From: Woeseia sp.
Lineage (GTDB): Bacteria; Pseudomonadota; Gammaproteobacteria; Steroidobacterales; Woeseiaceae
Assembly (NCBI GenBank): GCA_021773015.1
Contig: JAJFKW010000004.1
Location: 434,001-498,000, forward strand
Direction of reading: 5' to 3'
DNA: 64,000 bases
The notes under the pieces are model-generated. The model was not told where the DNA came from. It saw nothing but the letters and a program-made list of their open reading frames with translations, and did no database searches. The position numbers and the translations under genes are program-made. Positions 39,263 to 48,666 of the stretch are shown here, piece after piece. How positions within the stretch are numbered: position 1 is the stretch's first letter; each line of letters opens with the position of its first letter.

Positions 39263-39739
39263 TTACCGCAACGCATCGTCATCGAACGGCTTTATGTAAC
39301 GCAATAACTCGCCGTCGTATCCTGCGCGCTCATAGATTGCGCGAGCACGCTCATTGCGTGCGAACACATGTAACGACATAGATCGCGCGCCGTGTTCACG
39401 TGCGCTTGACTCTGCTGCAGCGAGCAATGCACCGCCGACGCCGCAACCTTCGGCCTCTGCAGCTACCACAAGCACCTCCAGATGTGCGCTTGGCGAATGA
39501 CTAAGTAGTTCTTCACGCAACGTCACCATGGTCATGCCGAGTACATTGCCGTCATCATCTTTTGCAACATTGACCAGGCAGTGTGGGCTGTCTCCACGCG
39601 TCCACTCAAGCAATAATTCGTAGTCGCCTTCCCAAAGGTGCTTTGGATTTCTCCTATCAGGCACCGAAAACGATGCCAGCCGCGGAAAAAGTGCCGCAAG
39701 GGAATCGATATCGGAATATTCTGCTAACGATATATACAT
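39263..39739 (-). CDS. GNAT family N-acetyltransferase
   Basis: A 158-residue GNAT enzyme: LEVLVVAAEAEGCGVGGALLAAAESSA is the acetyl-CoA loop and RNERARAIYERAGYDGEL is motif B. Acceptor unknown. It lies 11 bp after trpS and so is probably on the trpS transcript. Confidence 0.87.
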   Translation of the reverse strand: MYISLAEYSDIDSLAALFPRLASFSVPDRRNPKHLWEGDYELLLEWTRGDSPHCLVNVAKDDDGNVLGMTMVTLREELLSHSPSAHLEVLVVAAEAEGCGVGGALLAAAESSAREHGARSMSLHVFARNERARAIYERAGYDGELLRYIKPFDDDALR

Positions 39740-39750
39740 AGAATTATTAC

Positions 39751-40761
39751 TTAGCGTAGCGTTCGAATTCCGACCGCATGGCGAATCTCGTTCAAATAAG
39801 GAACGGAAATTTTCCGCGCTTTTTCGGCGCCTCGTAGTAATTCTGCTTCGACAATGGATGGGTCATCCATTAGGCGAAGATACTCCTCGCGAGCCGGTTT
39901 TATTTGTTCGTTTATGTACTCGAATAACAGCTGCTTCATCTCACCCCACGCTATTCCGTCTGCGTATTTTTTAGCGATCTCTGCAGATTCCTCGGTAGTT
40001 GCAAACGCCTGATAAATTTGAAAGAGCATAGAGCCGTCAGGATCTTTTGGTTCGCCGGGTTCCTGGCTATTTGTTTTGATTTTCATGATGAGCTTGCGCA
40101 AACGTTTTTCATCGGCGAAAAGCGGAATCGTGTTGTCGTAACTCTTGCTCATTTTCCGGCCATCAAGCCCAGGTAGAACTGCCGTGTTGTCGTCGATAAC
40201 AGACTCGGGAATCGTCAGCAGATTCCCATAGTGATGATTAAAACGTTGCGCGATGTCGCGCGTCATTTCCACGTGCTGCTTTTGATCCCGGCCAACCGGT
40301 ACCTTAGTTGACCGGAACATCAATATGTCCGCAGCCATCAATATTGGGTAACTGTAGAGCGCCATGTTGATGCCCTTGTCGGGGTCTTTACTACCGCTAT
40401 CTTCATTAGCCTGCACAACGGCTTTATAGGAATGCGCTCGATTCATCAAGCCCTTCGCGGTCATGCTGGTCAGAATCCAGGTAAGTTGCGGAATTTCCGG
40501 TATGTCCGATTGCCGGTAAAAAACGGCGTTATCGGTGTCTAGACCCAACGCCATCCACGCGGCGGCAATTTCCAGAGTCGAACGGTTAATGCGATCGGGA
40601 TCTTCAGCCTTAGCGAGCGCATGAAAATCCGCGAGGAAATAGAAATTTTCTTTGGCGGGATCGCGGCTAGCCTCGATGCCTGGTCGAATCGCGCCGACAT
40701 AATTGCCGATATGTGGCGTGCCGGTGGTTGTGATTCCCGTCAGGAAAACATCCTTAGTCAT
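39751..40761 (-). CDS. trpS: Tryptophanyl-tRNA synthetase
   Basis: Class I synthetase charging tRNA-Trp. The HIGH-type motif is TTGTPHIGNYVGAIRP (about 11-26) and the KMSKS motif is GRKMSKSYDNTIPLF (about 196-210). Length 336 matches E. coli (334). A GNAT gene follows after 11 bp. Confidence 0.97.
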   Translation of the reverse strand: MTKDVFLTGITTTGTPHIGNYVGAIRPGIEASRDPAKENFYFLADFHALAKAEDPDRINRSTLEIAAAWMALGLDTDNAVFYRQSDIPEIPQLTWILTSMTAKGLMNRAHSYKAVVQANEDSGSKDPDKGINMALYSYPILMAADILMFRSTKVPVGRDQKQHVEMTRDIAQRFNHHYGNLLTIPESVIDDNTAVLPGLDGRKMSKSYDNTIPLFADEKRLRKLIMKIKTNSQEPGEPKDPDGSMLFQIYQAFATTEESAEIAKKYADGIAWGEMKQLLFEYINEQIKPAREEYLRLMDDPSIVEAELLRGAEKARKISVPYLNEIRHAVGIRTLR

Positions 40762-40795
40762 AATATACTTGCCATTGTTGCCTGATTATCCTCTG

Positions 40796-42511
40796 CTAGT
40801 AGCCTGCAGCCTGACCGTCTTTACGCGACTCAGAGGCACCATAGTAAACGCCTTGCTGCGAATCCCAGCGAATTGCTTGATAGCCTCCATAGCCGCCATC
40901 CGTTTGCCCATAGTCCACTGCATGTCCCATTTTCTTCAACGCGTCTACTGTCGATTGGCTGAAGCCGCTCTCCAAATGTACGATCCCACCGTCTAACATC
41001 ACCTCGTCAGTCGGTTGCGACGAACCGCTATGGCGAATCCGTGCCGCGTCGCCCGCTTCCTGCAAATTCAACTTAAAGTCGATCAGATTGACCACAATTT
41101 GTGCATGGCCCTGCGGCTGCATTGCGCCACCCATCAGCCCGAAACTGACCAATGGCTCACCGTCTTGCATGATAAATGCCGGAATAATCGTGTGGAACGG
41201 CCGCTTACCTGGCTCAACGACATTAGCGTGACCTTCCTGCAAACTAAATAGCTCGCCGCGGTCTTGTAAAATAAACCCGAGGTCGCCAGGCGTCATGCCA
41301 GACCCCATGCCGCGAAAATTGCTTTGAATTAGTGACACCATATTGCCATCGCTGTCGGCAACCGTCAGATATATGGTATCGCCGTCTTCGAGCAGCGTAT
41401 TGCCAGCAGGATAATTCTTTGCCGCAGTTTTATCGTCGATCAACATCCTTCTTTTGGCGGCATAGCCCTTGGAAATTAGCGTATCGACTGGCACGTCAAC
41501 AAACTCCATGTCGGCGTAAAACTTGGCGCGATCTTCAAAAGCGAGTTTCTTGGCCTCAACGAATGTGTGGACATACTGCGCGCTATCGGGTCCCATCGCC
41601 GCGATATCGTAACTTTCAAGAATGTTCAATATTTGCAGTGCGGCTATGCCCTGGCCATTTGGCGGTAGTTCGTAAATATCGTAGCCTCGGTAGTTCGTTG
41701 CAACAGGCTGTACCCACTCAGAACGATGCGCCGCAAGATCCGAGTATTCGAGCAGACCGCCGCGCTCTTGCATATACGAGTCAATTTTTTGGGCAATCGC
41801 ACCGGAGTAGAACGCATCTCGACCGCCTTCTGCGATCGTCTCGTAAGTCGCCGCCAAGCGCGGATTCGAAAATACCTCACCCTTGCGCGGCGTCCGGCCG
41901 TTTGGCATGAAGGTCTCCGCAAACCCCGGGTACTCTGCCAGATTTTCGGCATTGCGCTCCCAAGCATCCGCGATCACCTCTGAAACGGGAAAACCTTTTT
42001 CAGCGTACGCGATAGCTGGCGCCAATATTTCGGACATCGGTAAGCGCCCGTAGCGATTGTGTAACTCGAACCAGCCATCTACAGCACCCGGTACGCTGAC
42101 AGGTAACGGCCCGCGTGGCGGCAACTTGCTAACACCATTGTCGCGCAGATACTGCAAAGTGAGCCGTTGCGGTGAACGACCGGATGCGTTCAATCCCGTT
42201 AACTCTTTACCGTCAGCATCCCAGACTATGGCAAACAGATCGCCACCGATGCCACAGCCTGTCGGCTCCATCAACCCCAACGTCGCGTTCGCCGCAATAG
42301 CAGCATCTACCGCGCTGCCACCAGCCTTCAATATATCGAGCGCAACCTGGGTCGCCAGCGGTTGACTGGTTGCCGCCATACCGCTAGACGCGATCACCTC
42401 GGACCGTGACGCAAATGATTTGCCCGTGACTCGGTCAAATCCACCTGCGGTGACGCTCACGCTAGTCATGATCAAAATAGCGGAGTAGGCCGCTTTGCTT
42501 AGTCGATTCAT
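40796..42511 (-). CDS. ggt: Gamma-glutamyltransferase
   Basis: Periplasmic or secreted enzyme cleaving the gamma-glutamyl bond of glutathione. From ATG 42511, with GGAG 7 bp upstream, the protein has 571 residues and begins with a signal peptide (about 1-22, ending VTAGG). The self-cleavage nucleophile is likely Thr379 in DGDTIYLTVAD, giving a 193-residue small subunit; the SLIQSNFRGMGSG and FGLMGGAMQPQGH segments put it in the YwrD-like branch. It is divergent from pepQ across 150 bp. Confidence 0.92.
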   Translation of the reverse strand: MNRLSKAAYSAILIMTSVSVTAGGFDRVTGKSFASRSEVIASSGMAATSQPLATQVALDILKAGGSAVDAAIAANATLGLMEPTGCGIGGDLFAIVWDADGKELTGLNASGRSPQRLTLQYLRDNGVSKLPPRGPLPVSVPGAVDGWFELHNRYGRLPMSEILAPAIAYAEKGFPVSEVIADAWERNAENLAEYPGFAETFMPNGRTPRKGEVFSNPRLAATYETIAEGGRDAFYSGAIAQKIDSYMQERGGLLEYSDLAAHRSEWVQPVATNYRGYDIYELPPNGQGIAALQILNILESYDIAAMGPDSAQYVHTFVEAKKLAFEDRAKFYADMEFVDVPVDTLISKGYAAKRRMLIDDKTAAKNYPAGNTLLEDGDTIYLTVADSDGNMVSLIQSNFRGMGSGMTPGDLGFILQDRGELFSLQEGHANVVEPGKRPFHTIIPAFIMQDGEPLVSFGLMGGAMQPQGHAQIVVNLIDFKLNLQEAGDAARIRHSGSSQPTDEVMLDGGIVHLESGFSQSTVDALKKMGHAVDYGQTDGGYGGYQAIRWDSQQGVYYGASESRKDGQAAGY

Positions 42512-42661
42512 GCATATCTCCGCGCCACTCTGCAAAACGTTAAATGATGCACAGTTTGCCACGGGATTGAAACTCCGTTGCGCCGCAATTAATTACTCAA
42601 CAAGTCAATCTGCTAGCCAAGGAACATCCCATCTCGCGATTCACAGTCATACAGGGTTATC

Positions 42662-44020
42662 ATGCGCTGCATGACTACAAGCATTTTTATCGATGATACG
42701 GCGCTAGCCACCCATTACGCCGCCCATATTACTGCGCTGCACAAGCGTCATGACTTGGCCTTGGAAGCTGCCGGGGCAGGCCATGCCATTATTTTTTCCG
42801 GCGCGCCAATACCGGTATTTCTTGACGACTATTATTACTCGTTCAAGGCAAACCCGCATTTCGTCAGCTGGTTACCGCTAATTAAGCTGCCATATAGTTA
42901 TCTCATTTATACGCCAGGAGAAAAAACCGTATTGGTGTATTACCAGGAGCAAGACTATTGGCACAGCCCACCAGAGGACCCGCAAGGTTATTGGACGCCG
43001 TATTTCGACATACGTGTTATTCGCGAACCCGGGCAGGCGGCGCAATTTATTCCAGAGGCCCGAGAAAAATGTATTTTTATTGGCGAACTCCAAGATCCTT
43101 CGCCAGCAATGGGAATAGAGAGAGTCAACCCAAATACGGCCATGAACATTCTGCACTATGGGCGTGGCGTCAAAAGCGACTATGAGATCGAGTGCATGCG
43201 TCAAGCGTCAATGCGGGCTGCAGTCGGCCACGTGGCTGCTGAAAAAGCGTTTCGCGCAGGGAAATCCGAATTTGATATTCATATGTCATATTGCGCAACG
43301 GTTGGTCACGACGAGACGGAGTTGCCGTACGGCAGCATCGTTGGGGTCAACCAAAATGGCGCCGTGTTGCACTATCAGCATCGCGCGATTCAACCTGCGC
43401 CCAAGCCATTATCGTTGCTGATTGACGCCGGCGCACAGATTCACCGTTATGCATCGGACATCACAAGAACCTACGCATTTGCGGAAGGCGAATTTGCTGA
43501 CCTTATTAGCGCGTTCGAAGCACTACAGCTTGGCCTAGTTGCGGAGGTCAGTGCCGGTGTTGACTACGCTGATCTGCACCTATTGACACACCGGAAGATT
43601 GCAAAGTTCTTGAAAGATCACGACATCGCGACTGGCAGCGAGGACGCGCTTGTCGATGAGGGCGTAACTGCCGCATTTTTCCCTCATGGACTTGGTCATT
43701 TGTTGGGCGTCCAAGTACACGACGTTGGTGGATTCATGGCAGACAGCACCGGCAAAATTATTGAGCGACCGAGTGACCACGCAACCCTGAGACTGACGAG
43801 ACCGCTACAAACAAATATGGTCTTAACGATAGAGCCCGGTCTGTATATTATTGATTTGCTGCTTCAGAAAATGACGGGGTTAGCCGGCGATAAATTAATC
43901 AATCACAGTGTGGTGGACCACTTGCGGCCCTACGGCGGCATTCGAATCGAGGATAACGTGCGCATCACAGATAGTGGTTGCGAAAACCTTACCCGCGATG
44001 CGTTCGCCAAATTGCTGTGA
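42662..44020 (+). CDS. pepQ: Xaa-Pro dipeptidase
   Basis: M24-family dinuclear metallopeptidase that splits dipeptides ending in proline; in some bacteria it also acts on organophosphates. Metal ligands are visible: Asp in LLIDAGAQIHRYASDITRTY, His in PHGLGHLLGVQVHD, Glu in TIEPGLYI and Glu in GGIRIEDNVR. Length 452 is close to E. coli PepQ (443). The ATG at 42662 has an AGGG 5 bp upstream; ATG 42671 is also possible. It is divergent from ggt and convergent with the pterin dehydratase gene. Confidence 0.95.
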   Translation: MRCMTTSIFIDDTALATHYAAHITALHKRHDLALEAAGAGHAIIFSGAPIPVFLDDYYYSFKANPHFVSWLPLIKLPYSYLIYTPGEKTVLVYYQEQDYWHSPPEDPQGYWTPYFDIRVIREPGQAAQFIPEAREKCIFIGELQDPSPAMGIERVNPNTAMNILHYGRGVKSDYEIECMRQASMRAAVGHVAAEKAFRAGKSEFDIHMSYCATVGHDETELPYGSIVGVNQNGAVLHYQHRAIQPAPKPLSLLIDAGAQIHRYASDITRTYAFAEGEFADLISAFEALQLGLVAEVSAGVDYADLHLLTHRKIAKFLKDHDIATGSEDALVDEGVTAAFFPHGLGHLLGVQVHDVGGFMADSTGKIIERPSDHATLRLTRPLQTNMVLTIEPGLYIIDLLLQKMTGLAGDKLINHSVVDHLRPYGGIRIEDNVRITDSGCENLTRDAFAKLL

Positions 44021-44035
44021 CGGCGCTGTAGTGGT

Positions 44036-44335
44036 CTAACGCTGCAACGCGTCCGACACAGCATCCATTTTCTTCGCGAGTAAGAAATCCAGCTCGGTGA
44101 TGCCGTCGGCGCTGTGCGTAACGAGCTGAACTACGACCTTGCTGTAGACGTTGCACCATTCTGGGTGGTGATTCATCTTTTCAGCCTCGATTGCCGCACT
44201 TGCCATGAATCCGAACGCCTGCACAAAATTGGCAAACTTAAATTCCCGGCGTAATTTTCCTTCTTCAAAGTGCCAGTCTGGAATATCCGCCATGTTCTTG
44301 TGGATGTCCGCGTCGCTAAGTTTGTCCGGCATCAT
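44036..44335 (-). CDS. Pterin-4a-carbinolamine dehydratase
   Basis: A 99-residue enzyme that recycles the pterin cofactor by dehydrating 4a-hydroxytetrahydrobiopterin. The active-site motif is EKMNHHPEWCNVYSKV with the two histidines and Trp, followed by THSADGITELDF. No phenylalanine hydroxylase gene is near, so it may act on another pterin or in molybdopterin-related functions. It lies 51 bp downstream of the DUF3291 gene. Confidence 0.93.
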   Translation of the reverse strand: MMPDKLSDADIHKNMADIPDWHFEEGKLRREFKFANFVQAFGFMASAAIEAEKMNHHPEWCNVYSKVVVQLVTHSADGITELDFLLAKKMDAVSDALQR

Positions 44336-44386
44336 TTTTCCATATTGCTAGTGGTAATCCTCTTCTGCTCAGCAGCTATAGCGAGG

Positions 44387-44839
44387 CTACGACTTCATTG
44401 GCATGTCATAGGTCGAACGAAAGGTGAAGGCCTCCTCCGTCGGACCGGCTTCTGTAAGGCAATCCAGCCGGTGTTTCGCCTCGGCTACGGTTGGTATCTG
44501 ACCTTCCCGTTGCCACCACAATACCATCGATGGTGACCCTTGTGGGATGAACCAATCTGCACGTTGCCGCAGTATATTCACGTGGTCACTTTGGTATACA
44601 TAGTATTTCAGGTCCTCCAACGACGACCAAAGTGACATATTGAACAGCAACTTGTCATTTCCAAATGCGGCCCTCGCCTCGGCATCGTTGTCATCGCTGA
44701 TGTAACGCCAAACAAATCCCTGCGCCGAATCAGCCAACGCGTTGATGCGGTCCAAGTTACCGACGAATTCGGAAAACCTTTCGTCATCCTCCCCGTATTT
44801 TGCAACCGCAATATTCACTTGCGCCAAATGAAAGCTCAT
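44387..44839 (-). CDS. DUF3291 family protein
   Basis: A 150-residue protein of the DUF3291 family, a ferredoxin-like alpha-beta barrel fold related to antibiotic biosynthesis monooxygenases. Conserved parts are FHLAQVNIAVAKYG, AQGFVWRYISDD, NMSLWSSLEDLKYYVY and MVLWWQREGQIPTVAEAKHRLD. Function unknown. It overlaps the SDR gene by 4 bp and is probably co-translated with it. Confidence 0.87.
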   Translation of the reverse strand: MSFHLAQVNIAVAKYGEDDERFSEFVGNLDRINALADSAQGFVWRYISDDNDAEARAAFGNDKLLFNMSLWSSLEDLKYYVYQSDHVNILRQRADWFIPQGSPSMVLWWQREGQIPTVAEAKHRLDCLTEAGPTEEAFTFRSTYDMPMKS

Positions 44840-45681
44840 CCGTTCTCCTCTCGCGCTATAGCGGCCATTTCGGCTTTCAGCTTCCGTTTGATGCTACGAC
44901 CGCGTTTGTCCAACAGCGGCTGAAGTTTCCTGCCCAACCATGGAAACAGGTAGGACAAAGTTGTCAGTGCGCCACTAATCGGCGGCATCGATCTCTCACG
45001 TTTATCATTCGCACACAATTGCAGTATTTCATTGGCCACATCGTCGGCGGAACTCATCGGTTGCGAAAAGGTAATATCCGCGACCGCATCGATATTCGCC
45101 ATAATGAAGCCAGTGTCAATCGGGCCCGGCGATACAGCCGCTAATTTGATATCGCTGCCGCGCAGTTCCTCTGCGAGAGCAAAAGTAAATGCGCGCAGGC
45201 CGAACTTGCTTGCAGAATAGGCGGCAGCTCCTTTGATCGGTGCGCGGCCTGCGAGCGACGCGACATTAATTATTGCAGCGCCATCTTTAGCGCGCCGCAA
45301 ATATGGCAGCGCCAGCCGACACAGGACAATCGGCGCCTTGAGGTTTATGTCAATCATCCTGCCTAAATCGTCGGCAGATACGCTTTCTACCGAACCCCTT
45401 TCGTGAAATCCCGCATTGTTAACTAATACGTCGACGGCACCGTACTCGAATTCGGCCTTCTTGAATAAATTCAGACAAGCGTCTGTATCCGCAACGTCCA
45501 TCGCGACAATTTGAACATCCGTTATCGATCGCAGCTCGTCGGCAAGTTTTTCGAGATTCTTTTTGGTACGAGCAGCTAATACTAGCTTCGCGCCAGCTTG
45601 CGCGAACTTTCTTGCGGCCGCCGCACCAACGCCCTCTGAGCCACCCGTTACAATGACAACTTTATCTTTGAAATTATTCAT
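44836..45681 (-). CDS. Short-chain dehydrogenase/reductase
   Basis: A 281-residue SDR. The NAD(P)-binding motif is TGGSEGVGAAAARKF (about 13-27), NNAG is at about 90, and the catalytic Ser, Tyr and Lys are in INVASLAG and YSASKFG. An extra C-terminal basic tail (KRGRSIKRKLKAE) after a hydrophobic LSYLFPWLGRKL could hold it at the membrane. Substrate unknown. Confidence 0.9.
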   Translation of the reverse strand: MNNFKDKVVIVTGGSEGVGAAAARKFAQAGAKLVLAARTKKNLEKLADELRSITDVQIVAMDVADTDACLNLFKKAEFEYGAVDVLVNNAGFHERGSVESVSADDLGRMIDINLKAPIVLCRLALPYLRRAKDGAAIINVASLAGRAPIKGAAAYSASKFGLRAFTFALAEELRGSDIKLAAVSPGPIDTGFIMANIDAVADITFSQPMSSADDVANEILQLCANDKRERSMPPISGALTTLSYLFPWLGRKLQPLLDKRGRSIKRKLKAEMAAIAREENG

Positions 45682-45737
45682 TGTCGAAGTCTAGCAGCAC
45701 TTGTTCGAATTTCTCAGGAGAACAAAGCGTCAGCACG

Positions 45738-45759
45738 AAAAAGGCCCCTGATGGGGCCT
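45738..45759 (-). terminator. Intrinsic terminator
   Basis: AGGCCCC (45742-45748) and GGGGCCT (45753-45759) form a perfect 7-bp GC stem with a TGAT loop; on the minus strand a T-tract (45738-45742) follows. It ends the 90-residue gene upstream at 45801-46073. Confidence 0.88.
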
Positions 45760-45800
45760 GTTTCTTGCGTCATTTCGGCCTTCATAACCGCCAACCGGTA

Positions 45801-46073
45801 TTAGAATCCGAGGTAGCCGCGCATTTTTCGCCACCAACTAGACTCCCAACCGTAGACTTCAAGTTGTTCTGGATCTAAGTCCGTCTCAGGCATGCTTGTC
45901 GACGCAACAATTTCTTCGTTAGCTGCATCCTCTGGCCGCAATTGCATTCCGGATTTCCTGCGCTCGCCAGCCGTGTTAAGACCATCGACCGCAAGGCTCA
46001 AGTATGGCAGTACTTTGTCATCGACAATGTCGTCGAGAAATACCGCGTCCGGGTCAAAGGAGTCCTTCGACAA
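45801..46073 (-). CDS. Small uncharacterised acidic protein
   Basis: A 90-residue acidic protein with a TTG start at 46073 (MSKDSFDPDAVFLDD). It has no signal peptide or membrane helix. The end is EVYGWESSWWRKMRGYLGF, with aromatic residues. A terminator directly follows the stop, which supports a real transcription unit. Family not recognised. Confidence 0.5.
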   Translation of the reverse strand: MSKDSFDPDAVFLDDIVDDKVLPYLSLAVDGLNTAGERRKSGMQLRPEDAANEEIVASTSMPETDLDPEQLEVYGWESSWWRKMRGYLGF

Positions 46074-46388
46074 AATAACGCATTCGCTGAATGATTGTTC
46101 TTTGCTAATGATACTGCCCCGATGTCACGGTAACGACACTTTAGAACGTTCGATCAAGTTTCGCTGTGAGAGGGCTCACAAGACTCGGAATCTGCAAAAT
46201 TCCTCTGCAATTTCCGATAGTTAGGAGTGTTATCGGCAGGCGCAGGCCACGCGTCTGGGTGATCGATTGAAGCAAGTGATAGGCGTAGACGGATTTATGT
46301 AAAGCGGGATACTACTAAATACTGACGGCCATAACGCCATCGGGTTTTCCTTGCCGCCATTTTATCGCGTTTCTCGATGGAACGACCC
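46074..46388. other. Non-coding region upstream of the small acidic protein gene
   Basis: This 315-bp stretch lies between the start of the 90-residue gene and the end of the cupin gene at 46389. It should hold the promoter of the former. I saw no RNA gene, clear terminator hairpin or repeated element in it. Confidence 0.45.
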
Positions 46389-46865
46389 CTAGTACTTCAA
46401 ACCATTTTTATGTGTGAATTCCCAATGTCCGGTAACGACGAATTCTGCAGCAATATCATCGTTCGGATAATCGACCTTATCGTCAGGCGTGCGATCGCCG
46501 ATTTCCAGGAATCGTAAAACTTCGTTGCTACGATTAACTAATTGATGTGCTATCCCATTGCCCGCTCGAAAGCCAATGCAGTCTCCACGCACCATAGTAT
46601 ATTCCGCATCGCCACAAATTACAGTGGCCTCTCCATCCACGACATAAATAAACTCGTCTTGTCGTGTGTGTCGATGTAACAAAGCTGAAGTTCCGCCAGG
46701 CTGTAACTCTGTCAAGTTGACTCCAAAATTGCGTAGATCAAAGTGATCGCCGAGCTTTCGCTTGGAACGGCCTTCCATTAGCCTCGCGAACGGCTCCGGG
46801 TAGGCCGAATTCTTCCCTTGCGGTGCAATTTCCGACGCAATAGTAGGCTTAATCACATTCCACAT
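46389..46865 (-). CDS. Cupin domain protein
   Basis: A 158-residue cupin. Metal-binding motif 1 is ALLHRHTRQDEFIYVVDGEATVICG and motif 2 is GDCIGFRAGNGIAHQLVN. The N-terminal part, ending PFARLMEGRSKRKLGDHF, and the C-terminal WEFTHKNG are typical of the cupin group often found near sugar-related enzymes. Substrate unknown. Confidence 0.87.
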   Translation of the reverse strand: MWNVIKPTIASEIAPQGKNSAYPEPFARLMEGRSKRKLGDHFDLRNFGVNLTELQPGGTSALLHRHTRQDEFIYVVDGEATVICGDAEYTMVRGDCIGFRAGNGIAHQLVNRSNEVLRFLEIGDRTPDDKVDYPNDDIAAEFVVTGHWEFTHKNGLKY

Positions 46866-46924
46866 TGCTTTTTTTTCACTTACAGTACTCCAGAGTCAGG
46901 ATCGTGAATATTCTGTTGGAAGTA

Positions 46925-47383
46925 TTAAGTATCGTTCGTCGTACGTCGCAACAGAATTTCTGCCAGCCGGTCCATATCGTCGAATCCGGTTATTCGAATA
47001 GGCTGGCGGTTGTTGATCTTGATATCAATTTGCTGAATGCTTGACCAGCGCTTTATTGGCACGACCTCAACAATGTCGGCAAATTGTACATCGATAAGGC
47101 CGACTTCCGAATGCCACGTTAACATCTTGTCCTGCAGCGTCAACGAAACGCATTCGGCCTGTTCATTGCTTCTTTTTGACGCATACCAGCCGAGCGCCGA
47201 GACTATGCCCGCGCACGCAACGCCAATTCCGCTGGTTAAGATCAAGTGTAATGGTTGCGTCTTGCTCGGATCAAGGCCGATCGCCACCGAGAAAGGTACG
47301 ATCACAACAACAGGCAAAATAGCCCCCGCGCGCCTCTGCCACACACTTACTTTCTTGAGAACAAAAACTTCGTCCGTAACCAT
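46925..47383 (-). CDS. Uncharacterised membrane protein with PH-like domain
   Basis: A 152-residue protein with two membrane helices (about 18-36 and 47-66) and a soluble C-terminal part of beta character (VSLTLQDKMLTWHSEVGLIDVQFADIVEV) like bacterial PH domains. Function unknown. Confidence 0.55.
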   Translation of the reverse strand: MVTDEVFVLKKVSVWQRRAGAILPVVVIVPFSVAIGLDPSKTQPLHLILTSGIGVACAGIVSALGWYASKRSNEQAECVSLTLQDKMLTWHSEVGLIDVQFADIVEVVPIKRWSSIQQIDIKINNRQPIRITGFDDMDRLAEILLRRTTNDT

Positions 47384-47501
47384 TATCGATTCACCAGATA
47401 GCAGACGGATGGCTCAAGTATCAAATACATTCTCACAACACGCTAGCAAATCTAAACGCATATTCCCGTTGAAATGTGGTCTCTCGACGCTCTTGATTCG
47501 A

Positions 47502-47885
47502 TTATTCAAACGGTGATGTATCAACGATTACTGTGAGATCACCAGATGTCCATACAATTTCGGCGCGTTCGCCGACTTTCTGTGTGAACGAAAGGATTGG
47601 AGTATTTAGCTGACGCCAGCGATTCGACGCTCGTTCGAAAATGCCGAGTTCCAGTATGTATTTATCCGCTAGCGATTCCATAACCCGAAGTTCAATTTTG
47701 TAGTCATCGAGATCGAATGGAATCAGCCGTGATTGCCCGATCTCCGAGCGGAAGTTCGCGTCGAAACGCTGCTCCGCCGACTTGAGCGTAACAGCGAAAG
47801 ACACGGACTCAACCGCCAAAGACATGGGCGCTGACAAACACCACAGCGTAAACGCGCTAACATAATGCGTCCATTTGTGAATCAA
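47502..47885 (-). CDS. Exported uncharacterised protein
   Basis: A 127-residue protein starting with a TTG (47885) and having a signal peptide (about 1-24, ending SLAVES). The mature part is beta-rich (FAVTLKSAEQRFDANF and LPILSFTQKVGERAEIVW). No family recognised. It is on the same strand and 50 bp downstream of a lipoprotein gene. Confidence 0.55.
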   Translation of the reverse strand: MIHKWTHYVSAFTLWCLSAPMSLAVESVSFAVTLKSAEQRFDANFRSEIGQSRLIPFDLDDYKIELRVMESLADKYILELGIFERASNRWRQLNTPILSFTQKVGERAEIVWTSGDLTVIVDTSPFE

Positions 47886-47935
47886 AACGTTGCACCAGCA
47901 ATTTTGCCCACTTTGATCATTGCATCAGCCTTAAT

Positions 47936-48283
47936 TTAGTTGGTTTTCAAATCGCAAGTTTTCGGCGGCCCGCCACCGCAAACACACACGACGTCCGGCG
48001 GGCAATAGCAGCGCCCGGAACTATATTCGCATGCTGGGTCTGCATTACATTCCGTCGCACCATGCACAGCTTGCTTGAACCCTGTTTCGCACCGATTGCG
48101 CGCGCGCCGGCACTGATATTCGCCGCTGTCCTCGAACGCCACCAGCGTATGTGTTGCCGACTCCAGACATTCTTGCTCTAACAATGTAGTGCACGCCGAC
48201 AGAAAGAAAGCCGTACTGAAACAGGTAAACATCGTCAACTTCACGAATATCATTCTCGCGTCTTGAATCTTTCGTCTAATCAA
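47936..48283 (-). CDS. Cys-rich lipoprotein
   Basis: A 115-residue protein with a lipobox FFLSACTT (Cys about residue 31) and about 14 cysteines in the mature part (CEYSSGRCYCPPDVVCVCGGGP is a CCxx-like knot). The start may be the TTG at 48283, which has AGGA 7 bp upstream and overlaps the previous stop, or an ATG at 48253. It could be a small disulfide-bonded periplasmic lipoprotein. Family not recognised. Confidence 0.6.
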   Translation of the reverse strand: MIRRKIQDARMIFVKLTMFTCFSTAFFLSACTTLLEQECLESATHTLVAFEDSGEYQCRRARNRCETGFKQAVHGATECNADPACEYSSGRCYCPPDVVCVCGGGPPKTCDLKTN

Positions 48284-48653
48284 CTACGCTTCCTAACACG
48301 AATATGGGTAGATAGCTGGCAAAGAACACTGCGCCCAACATAAGAAATGCCACGCCCAGTCCTGCGGTTACTGTCACTAAGCGTTGTTGATTGGCGGGAC
48401 TCCATACCCGCCGATTTCTTAGAATCCCTATCCACGGTACGACCGCAATTAGCGACAAAACGCCGAAATATTGGTAGGTCGAGAATACGATCCGCGATAG
48501 TAACGGCAGCTCCGCGCCAAAACCCTTGAATAGATCCACAAATGCACTCGCTGCAAATATGATTGCAATGTATATCGCCGCCGTTGCCAACACCATCACG
48601 GTTGACCAAATTAATACAGATCGACTTACCTGTGCTGACAGGTTGTCGTTCAT
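48276..48653 (-). CDS. Uncharacterised small membrane protein
   Basis: A 125-residue protein with about three membrane helices (about 15-37, 56-75, 99-118). Between helices it has a GFGAELPLLSRI stretch like that of GspF-type secretion proteins, but the rest does not match. ATG 48653 follows the stop of the preceding gene; a longer frame to 48737 lies inside it. Its end overlaps the lipoprotein start. Confidence 0.55.
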   Translation of the reverse strand: MNDNLSAQVSRSVLIWSTVMVLATAAIYIAIIFAASAFVDLFKGFGAELPLLSRIVFSTYQYFGVLSLIAVVPWIGILRNRRVWSPANQQRLVTVTAGLGVAFLMLGAVFFASYLPIFVLGSVVD

Positions 48654-48666
48654 CCTACACTTGCGC

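Noticed and set aside
48276-48653. Type II secretion protein GspF
   Set aside because: Only one short stretch is similar; the length and the rest of the sequence do not fit.
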